DNA of 44,717 bases from Minisyncoccota bacterium. GTDB taxonomy: Bacteria > Patescibacteriota > Minisyncoccia > JAHIHE01 > JAGLIN01. Below the pieces are notes generated by a model. That model was not told the origin of the DNA and ran no database searches. It saw only the letters and a list, made by a program, of their open reading frames with translations. The stretch spans positions 1 through 44,717 of the forward strand of contig JAQVBZ010000014.1 of the NCBI GenBank assembly GCA_028690055.1, in the 5' to 3' direction. Below, piece after piece: positions 41,001 through 44,717 of this stretch (within the stretch, counting starts at the first letter, position 1; each line of letters begins with the position of its first letter). A program made the position numbers and the translations under genes.

Positions 41001-41516
41001 CTCGCAGGCATCATCACCAAAGTCCAAAAAATTATAACCAAAAGAGGCTCCTCGATGCTCTTCGTCAATCTGGAAGACTTGACGGGTAAGATAGAAATTC
41101 TGGTCTTCCCTAAAGTGCTCGACGACAATCCCGACATTTGGGAAGACGGCAGTATCGTTTTTGTCAAAGGAAAATTGAGCGACAAAGACGGCGTCTTCAA
41201 ACTCCTCGGCGAAGAAGCCCGCCGCATCGATCTGATGGAAGCGCGCGAGTATTCCGACAAGCATAAATCCAAATCACTGGAAGAAGCCGAAACGATCAAT
41301 ATAATAATCCCGCAACGAAACGCCAAGCAGGCAATGCTGGATCTTTCAGAATTTTTGAAAAATCAAAGCGACGGTAAGTTTAATGTTTTCATATCGATTC
41401 CGACTGATGGCAATGGATATCAGAAAATCAAAGCGAATAAGAATATAGCTTGCGATGAGAAAGTGCTGAATGGTATCAGGAATATTGTTACGGGGCAGAA
41501 TGTGGCTTTGAGTTGA
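38052..41516 (+). CDS. dnaE: DNA polymerase III alpha subunit
   Basis: 1154 residues, full length for DnaE. The N-terminal PHP domain is seen in HNHSHYSLLDG (7-17) and TDHGVMFG (39-46). The polymerase palm contains GPGRGSAAGS near 355 and the catalytic PDIDMDFAD at 396-404, with Asp 397 and Asp 399 as metal ligands. Further on are HACGVVIS, RPGPLNSGMVDEFI, the fingers with FTGGQADTLRKAMGKK, a helix-hairpin-helix region and an OB-fold (GIITKVQKIITKRGSSMLFV and VNLEDLTGKIEILVFPK) near 985-1030. The PHP and OB-fold layout is that of ordinary DnaE, not PolC. It should be the replicative polymerase. UGA is its stop codon. Confidence 0.97.
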   Translation: MKFTHLHNHSHYSLLDGLAKIDDLVNRTAELGMDSLSLTDHGVMFGALEFYQKAKAKGIKPIIGTEAYVASKSRLDKTPSIDNKRNHLILLAKNEEGYKNLVKLTTLAHLEGFYYKPRMDKEILRQYSKGIIASSACIAGEVSQAILQNDMKKAEKVIYEFQEIFGKENYYLELQDHPKLEGQTKVNNALIELSKITGAPLIAANDIHYVNEEDAKVQDILLCIQMNKTVQDTDRMTMLDENYSMKSPEEMIEHFKHVPEAIENTQRIVEACNIEFDLGKILIPYFDVPGGITDNEYLENMCREGIAKRYGQTTDEIEKRLRFELDVIKQMGFPSYFLIVQDFVNWAKDQKIVVGPGRGSAAGSIVSYLTGITEMDPLKYNLLFERFLNPDRISMPDIDMDFADTRRDEVLSYVASKYGQDHVAQIITFGTMASKAAVRDCGRALALPYSYCDKISKMIPTFTKLKDAIENTKELKEIYESDPDAKKLLDYSLKLEGVVRHNSTHACGVVISKDPINDYTPTQHPPQDDTAITTQYPAGDIEKLGLLKMDFLGLKNLTIIERALKIISKIHGIEIDIADVPLGDAETLELFQKGMTTGVFQFESSGMKKYLKRLEPTDFEDIIAMVALYRPGPLNSGMVDEFIDRKHGRKKIAYKHPVMKDALENTYGVIVYQEQVMRLSKDMASFTGGQADTLRKAMGKKIAELMAKMKDEFVKGCVKNGIDTKIANQTFSDMEAFAEYGFNRSHAVCYAFIGYQTAYLKAHYPAEFMAALLTSDRENIDRVAIEVEECRLMDIEVLPPDVNESFVDFGVIPQEDGSKKIRFGLSAIKNVGEQLIETIVEERKQNGKFRDIEDFVLRVQSNALNKKSMESLARAGAFDSLAERNLILENVEKILLFSKEQQKATANGQFSLFASTTTETTINSLKLNPPQRPATKTERMTWEKELLGLYVSDHPLKEYAAYFSDKCTSIGHLKHADVNQIAQLAGIITKVQKIITKRGSSMLFVNLEDLTGKIEILVFPKVLDDNPDIWEDGSIVFVKGKLSDKDGVFKLLGEEARRIDLMEAREYSDKHKSKSLEEAETINIIIPQRNAKQAMLDLSEFLKNQSDGKFNVFISIPTDGNGYQKIKANKNIACDEKVLNGIRNIVTGQNVALS

Positions 41517-41572
41517 AATGATACCGGCAAGCCATATAAATTACAAAACTGTCTTTCTTGAAAGGTGACGTT

Positions 41573-41600
41573 TTGTCATACAGATCATGACTAATATAGT
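41573..41600 (+). promoter_or_regulatory. Promoter ahead of the 152-residue gene
   Basis: TTGTCA (41573-41578), 16-nt spacer, TATAGT (41595-41600), which leaves a leader of about 20 nt before ATG 41626. A second pair, TTGACA (41607) and TAGACT (41630) at 17 nt, would start transcription inside the frame. Confidence 0.5.
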
Positions 41601-41625
41601 TTCATCTTGACACCCCCCATCGCAA

Positions 41626-42084
41626 ATGATAGACTGGACGCAAAAGGAGGCGGTAAAAATCGGACTGGCAGGAAAACTATTGGGGCTGGAGGAAAATCCG
41701 GTCGTGATAGAAGGACATTACGAGATAAAAAAAATAACAAAGACACCTGTTACCAATAAAATAGAATTAAAAGAATATCATTTAAAAGAAAAAATACTAA
41801 TAGTTCCCATTCCGAAAGAAATTAGCAACCTTATAACAAATCACAAAGTATATGAAATCGAGAACATCCTAATAAAATCCTTAGGGAATGTGGTAAGCGG
41901 AGTAAAGGTGGAAACAACACTGAGGTTCATGAGCTCAAGTGTCCACCTGAGTTGCATACACTTTTACCCTACAAGCGAATGGGATGGTGTACAAATAAGA
42001 CATATTATGGAAAAAACAGGAATAATTATCCAGAAGAATCTCCCCAGATCGACATACACCGTTTGTGTAGATCTGCGAAAATAA
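41626..42084 (+). CDS. Hypothetical soluble protein
   Basis: 152 residues from ATG 41626, not recognised. It is beta-rich with alternating Lys and hydrophobic residues (VIEGHYEIKKITKTPVTNKI, then EKILIVPIPKEISNLITNHK), one Cys pair late on (LSCIHFYP, TVCVDLRK), and no signal or membrane segment. The start is uncertain. No SD precedes ATG 41626, but AAAGGAGG lies inside the frame at 41642-41649, 8 nt before an ATC at 41658, a pattern seen at two AUU-start genes in this window. The last codons also form the terminator (42080-42100). It sits alone between dnaE and the thrS leader. Confidence 0.62.
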   Translation: MIDWTQKEAVKIGLAGKLLGLEENPVVIEGHYEIKKITKTPVTNKIELKEYHLKEKILIVPIPKEISNLITNHKVYEIENILIKSLGNVVSGVKVETTLRFMSSSVHLSCIHFYPTSEWDGVQIRHIMEKTGIIIQKNLPRSTYTVCVDLRK

Positions 42085-42100
42085 GAGAGATTCTCTTATT
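42080..42100 (+). terminator. Terminator overlapping the stop of the 152-residue gene
   Basis: AATAAGAGA and TCTCTTATT form a 9-bp stem around GAT, followed by TTTTTTTATTT. The same style of stop-codon hairpin is seen at 8531 and 32420. Confidence 0.85.
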
Positions 42101-42108
42101 TTTTTTAT

Positions 42109-42136
42109 TTGACATGACTATTTAAAAGCCTATAAT
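42109..42136 (+). promoter_or_regulatory. Consensus promoter of the T-box-thrS unit
   Basis: TTGACA (42109-42114), 16-nt spacer, TATAAT (42131-42136). Transcription should start near 42143, so the leader before thrS is about 395 nt. Confidence 0.85.
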
Positions 42137-42142
42137 CAATAT

Positions 42143-42363
42143 TAGAAGTGATCGGAACGTCTACCAAACGTTCTGGAATTTATTCCACCGCAAGGCCAAG
42201 CTTCGCGACAATTTGAAAGAAGTCGAAATGCTGGATTCCCGTCGGAATTTATGCCCAGAATGGGTACGGGAATGACAGATGGTTTCGGAATTTGGGTGGA
42301 ACCGCCTGACGAAGGATTTATCCTCAAAGGGTCCCAAAGCGCAAGTATTTCTTGGGCTTTTTT
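42143..42363 (+). promoter_or_regulatory. T-box riboswitch leader of thrS
   Basis: The invariant T-box sequence GGGTGGAACCGC is at 42294-42305. Its bulge TGGA pairs with an uncharged tRNA 3' end whose discriminator is U, as in many tRNA-Thr. A small AGGA/TCCT hairpin and a terminator (CCCAA at 42333, TTGGG at 42352, then CTTTTTTTG) follow, as expected for transcription attenuation. The transcript opens with a hairpin (CGGAACGT/ACGTTCTG, 42153-42175) whose 7-nt loop CTACCAA presents ACC, a threonine codon, in its centre. Between this hairpin and the T-box lies a segment like the dispersed TTCCCGT/ACGGGAATGACAG repeats. When tRNA-Thr is uncharged, an antiterminator should form and thrS be read. 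Confidence 0.82.
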
Positions 42364-42389
42364 TGTTATTTGAAAAACAGTGGTTATAA

Positions 42390-42498
42390 ATGGAGTAGCA
42401 GGTTTTAACCTGCGCGGTTATCCCAAGTCGATAAATGCGCTATATATCTGATTATCCCCGTATTAGACAGCAGCGCAGACTAAAGTCTGCTACTCCAT
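42390..42498. repeat. MITE-like palindromic element, copy 3
   Basis: A 109-bp element with perfect ends ATGGAGTAGC and GCTACTCCAT and inner stems CAGGTTTTAACCTG and CAGACTAAAGTCTG. It lies between the T-box terminator and the thrS start, so it is part of the read-through mRNA. Confidence 0.85.
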
Positions 42499-42536
42499 AT
42501 GATAATATAAAGTTTTAATGAGCTAACCAAAAACCT

Positions 42537-44330
42537 ATGAACGAACAAGAAAAATTGGAAATCAAAAGACATTCCCTCGCCCACATTCTGGCGACTGCTG
42601 TCTTGGAAATGTTTCCGGAAGCGAAATTCGGTGTCGGTCCCGCCATCGAAAACGGATTTTATTATGACTTCGACCTGCCACGGACTCTGATTCCTGAAGA
42701 TTTACCGCTTCTCGAAAAGAAGATGAAAGAAATCATCAAACAAAATCTGCCTTTCGAAAAAGAAGTTATCAAGCGAGAAAAAGCACTGGAACTTTTTGAA
42801 AAAGCCGGACAACCCTACAAAGTTGAAATCTTGAGCCAAGAAGCCAACGAGGAAGAAGTTACGGTCTATCGCACCGGAAGTTTTGTCGATCTTTGCCGTG
42901 GTCCGCATTTGGACTCCACTGGAGAAATCGACTTCACTTCTTTCAAGCTAACCAAAATCGCCGGGGCTTATTGGCGAGGAGATGAAAAAAACAAGATGCT
43001 GCAACGAGTGTATGCCGTAGCCTTTGAAAACAAAGCGCAGCTGAAAGAATATGAAGCGAAGATGATAGAGGCAGAAAAGAGAGACCATCGCAAACTCGGC
43101 AAAGAACTGGAACTATTCTTAATTGATCCGAATGTTGGGCAGGGGTTGGTAATGTGGCAACCCAAGGGTGCTATGCTTTGGAGAATTATTGAAGATTATT
43201 GGTATCGAGAGCACCTCAAGAATGGATACCAACTGGTCCGAACTCCGCATATCGGCAGCAGAAAACTTTGGGAAACTTCCGGACACTGGAATTTCTATAA
43301 CGAAAGTATGTACCCCCCGCTGGAAGTCGGACTGAGTCTTGAGGCGAGCCAAAAAGGAGAAAAAGCGAAAGAAAAAGAAGAATATCTTCTCAAACCGATG
43401 AATTGTCCTTTCCACGTCTCCATCTACAACACTAGGCAGCGAAGTTACCGCGAATTGCCGCTCAGGTGGGCGGAATGCGGGACCGTCTACCGCTATGAAA
43501 AGTCAGGCGAATTGTCAGGGCTCACTCGTGTCCGTGGATTCACTCAAGACGATGCCCATATCATTTGCACCAAAGACCAAGTTGAAGAGGAACTCAAAAA
43601 AGTCATCAAATTCATAAGACATATATTCAAGTCGTTCGGATTTGAGGATTATCAAGTATATCTGTCCCTCCGAGACCCGAAAGATAAGAAGCATTATGCC
43701 GGAAGCGACGAAGGATGGGAATTCGCCCAAGGAGTTTTGGAAAAAGTGGCGAAAGAAGAAGGGCTAAACTATATCGCCGAAGAAGGAGAAGCTGCTTTCT
43801 ACGGACCCAAGCTCGACTACAAAGTCAAAGATTGTATGGGCAGAGAATGGCAATGCTCCACGCTGCAGTTTGACTTCAATCTGCCGGAAAGATTCGATAT
43901 GACCTATATCAACGAAAAAGGCGAAAAAGAAAGACCGTATATGTTGCACCGCGCACTCTTCGGATCATTCGAAAGGTTTATGGGCGTGCTCATAGAAAAT
44001 TATGCCGGAGCTTTCCCCGTCTGGTTCGCTCCCGTCCAAGTCAAACTCTTGCCGGTTTCCTCGGAAAAGCATCTCGAATATACGCAGAAAATTTTTGATA
44101 TGCTTGCCGACGAAGACATCCGCGTGGAAATCGACGACAGCAACGAAAGCATAGGCAAGAAAATCCGCGAGGCGGAAAAAGAAAAAATTCCGTATATGCT
44201 GGTTTTGGGAGACAAGGAAATCGAAGACGGCGCAGTTGCCGTCCGCTCCAAAGGCTCGCGCGACATTGTAGCGATGAAAGCAGAAGAGTTCTTGCAGAAA
44301 ATCAAGGAAGAAATTAAGGAGAAGAAATAA
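42537..44330 (+). CDS. thrS: Threonyl-tRNA synthetase
   Basis: 597 residues. It lacks the N-terminal TGS domain (about 60 residues) and begins directly at the editing-domain helix IKRHSLAHILATAVLEMFPEA, with the zinc-like editing site H-x-x-x-H (HSLAH) and later CRGPHLDSTGEI. The class II core follows: motif 1 region around GAMLWRIIEDYWYREH, CPFHVSIYNTRQRSYRELPL, motif 2 with RYEKSGELSGLTRVRGFTQD, then motif 3 LHRALFGSFERFMGVLIEN. The anticodon-binding domain (FPVWFAPVQVKLLP) ends the chain. The gene is controlled by the T-box leader; copy 3 of the MITE-like element stands 38 bases before the ATG. No SD is visible. Confidence 0.97.
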   Translation: MNEQEKLEIKRHSLAHILATAVLEMFPEAKFGVGPAIENGFYYDFDLPRTLIPEDLPLLEKKMKEIIKQNLPFEKEVIKREKALELFEKAGQPYKVEILSQEANEEEVTVYRTGSFVDLCRGPHLDSTGEIDFTSFKLTKIAGAYWRGDEKNKMLQRVYAVAFENKAQLKEYEAKMIEAEKRDHRKLGKELELFLIDPNVGQGLVMWQPKGAMLWRIIEDYWYREHLKNGYQLVRTPHIGSRKLWETSGHWNFYNESMYPPLEVGLSLEASQKGEKAKEKEEYLLKPMNCPFHVSIYNTRQRSYRELPLRWAECGTVYRYEKSGELSGLTRVRGFTQDDAHIICTKDQVEEELKKVIKFIRHIFKSFGFEDYQVYLSLRDPKDKKHYAGSDEGWEFAQGVLEKVAKEEGLNYIAEEGEAAFYGPKLDYKVKDCMGREWQCSTLQFDFNLPERFDMTYINEKGEKERPYMLHRALFGSFERFMGVLIENYAGAFPVWFAPVQVKLLPVSSEKHLEYTQKIFDMLADEDIRVEIDDSNESIGKKIREAEKEKIPYMLVLGDKEIEDGAVAVRSKGSRDIVAMKAEEFLQKIKEEIKEKK

Positions 44331-44353
44331 GGATTTTTACCTTATATAAAGCG

Positions 44354-44382
44354 AAAAGAAGGCCATCAAAAGGCCTTCTTTT
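44354..44382 (+). terminator. Terminator of thrS
   Basis: AAAAGAAGGCC and GGCCTTCTTTT form an 11-bp stem with a 7-nt loop and a U-run. Confidence 0.9.
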
Positions 44383-44389
44383 TTATGGG

Positions 44390-44417
44390 TTGACATCATA
44401 AAATAAGGTGGTATTGT
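44390..44417 (+). promoter_or_regulatory. Promoter of the small genes at the right edge
   Basis: TTGACA (44390-44395), 16-nt spacer, TATTGT (44412-44417), immediately after the thrS terminator. Confidence 0.65.
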
Positions 44418-44466
44418 AAGGGTGTAAAAAAATATGAATAAATTGAAATCAAGAGGTGATAAAAGA

Positions 44467-44595
44467 ATGAGGCCAGCCTACGATTCCTTAACCTTTGGCA
44501 AAGAAACTGGATTAGAAGATGAAGTCGCCAAAGAAAATGAATCAGAAAAAGGGATAGAACAAAAAGCTCACACCAAAGTTCTAAGAAACAAATAA
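44467..44595 (+). CDS. Small acidic hypothetical protein (42 residues)
   Basis: A 42-codon frame starting at ATG 44467. AGAGGTGAT ends 6 nt before it, a good SD, and the promoter at 44390 is near. An in-frame ATG at 44434 (11 codons longer) lies close to the predicted transcription start and has a weaker leader. The product starts MRPAYDSLTFGKETGLEDEV and is Glu- and Lys-rich with no hydrophobic segment, so likely disordered or an adaptor. It is not recognised. A second small frame follows 26 bases after its stop, suggesting a two-gene unit that continues past the window. Confidence 0.55.
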   Translation: MRPAYDSLTFGKETGLEDEVAKENESEKGIEQKAHTKVLRNK

Positions 44596-44621
44596 AAAGA
44601 CTATTCGGAAAAGGGGGCAAC

Positions 44622-44717
44622 ATGCCAGACAAAGAAGAAACTACAATGATTGATCCATGCGAAAAAGAGCTAAGAGAATGGGAAGATTTTTTCGGACTCA
44701 AAAGCCCAAGCAGCAAA
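44622..44717 (+). CDS. Start of a hypothetical protein (partial)
   Basis: From ATG 44622 the frame is open for 32 codons to the window end. GGGGG ends about 4 nt before the ATG and serves as SD. The visible part (MPDKEETTMIDPCEKELREW, then EDFFGLKSPSSK) is acidic and polar; no family is recognised. It is probably cotranscribed with the 42-residue gene. Confidence 0.5.
   Translation, partial: MPDKEETTMIDPCEKELREWEDFFGLKSPSSK

Noticed and set aside
39063-41264. Several 150-295 codon frames antisense to dnaE
   Set aside because: All are mirror frames of dnaE with no expression signals.
1-44717. CRISPR arrays, prophage or UGA recoding
   Set aside because: No regularly spaced direct repeats are seen. 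The baseplate-J-like gene stands alone without other phage genes. UGA ends dnaE and other frames and is not needed as a sense codon.

Overview
The window looks like a chromosomal segment of a Candidate Phyla Radiation (Patescibacteria) bacterium, probably of a Parcubacteria-type lineage; this is inference from gene content. Pointers are an FtsA homologue next to a large membrane protein with a baseplate-J-like outer region, two MurG-type proteins, an alanyl-tRNA synthetase without its C-terminal domain, short intergenic regions, and many small or secreted proteins with no recognisable family. UGA is a stop codon (for example at the end of dnaE), which argues against the recoded Gracilibacteria and Absconditabacteria. 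Housekeeping genes mostly lack a Shine-Dalgarno (SD) sequence. Several small accessory genes instead have near-consensus -35/-10 promoters, a strong SD and an intrinsic terminator.

Layout. 1-190: edge of a probable IS200/IS605 element. 0.2-5.5 kb (minus): baseplate-J-like membrane protein, ftsA, a winged-helix regulator and a lipoprotein alpha/beta hydrolase. 5.9-8.6 kb: ABC exporter and a small-gene unit. 8.5-15.2 kb (minus): cell wall and division block running PLP enzyme, ATP-grasp protein, ftsW, a MurG-like paralogue, murC. 15.3-16.8 kb: a methyltransferase with a probable AUU start and a small membrane protein. 16.9-22 kb (minus): fusA, tRNA-Val, a RAYT transposase framed by its own REP palindromes, alaS. 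22.2-27 kb (minus): YdjC-type deacetylase, a pseudogene, a secreted propeller-like protein, canonical murG, yvcK. 27.3-31.8 kb: murA, two small proteins, glmS. 31.9-37.2 kb (minus): a ribbon-helix-helix unit with a probable AUU start, rnc, nusB, rpmF, rnhB and small exported proteins. 37.4-44.7 kb (plus): membrane protein and dnaE, a small gene, then thrS behind a T-box leader, and two small genes at the edge.

Functionally, glmS, murA, murC, murG and ftsW cover parts of UDP-GlcNAc supply, peptidoglycan precursor synthesis and septal polymerisation. yvcK and ftsA fit the same cell-envelope theme. dnaE, fusA, alaS, thrS, nusB, rpmF, rnc and rnhB are information-processing genes.

The observations most worth checking are: (1) leaders in which a strong SD sits 8 nt before AUU rather than AUG, notably the methyltransferase and a small ribbon-helix-helix gene with palindromes around its promoter; (2) the thrS T-box, whose first hairpin shows a threonine codon in a 7-nt loop; (3) the RAYT with four 36-nt REP copies; (4) a MurG paralogue lacking the canonical donor-loop motif; (5) the PLP plus ATP-grasp pair beside ftsW and murC; and (6) a 56-residue membrane protein gene with a consensus promoter. 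Gaps over 300 bases hold repeats, promoters and terminators as listed; nothing else is visible in them.
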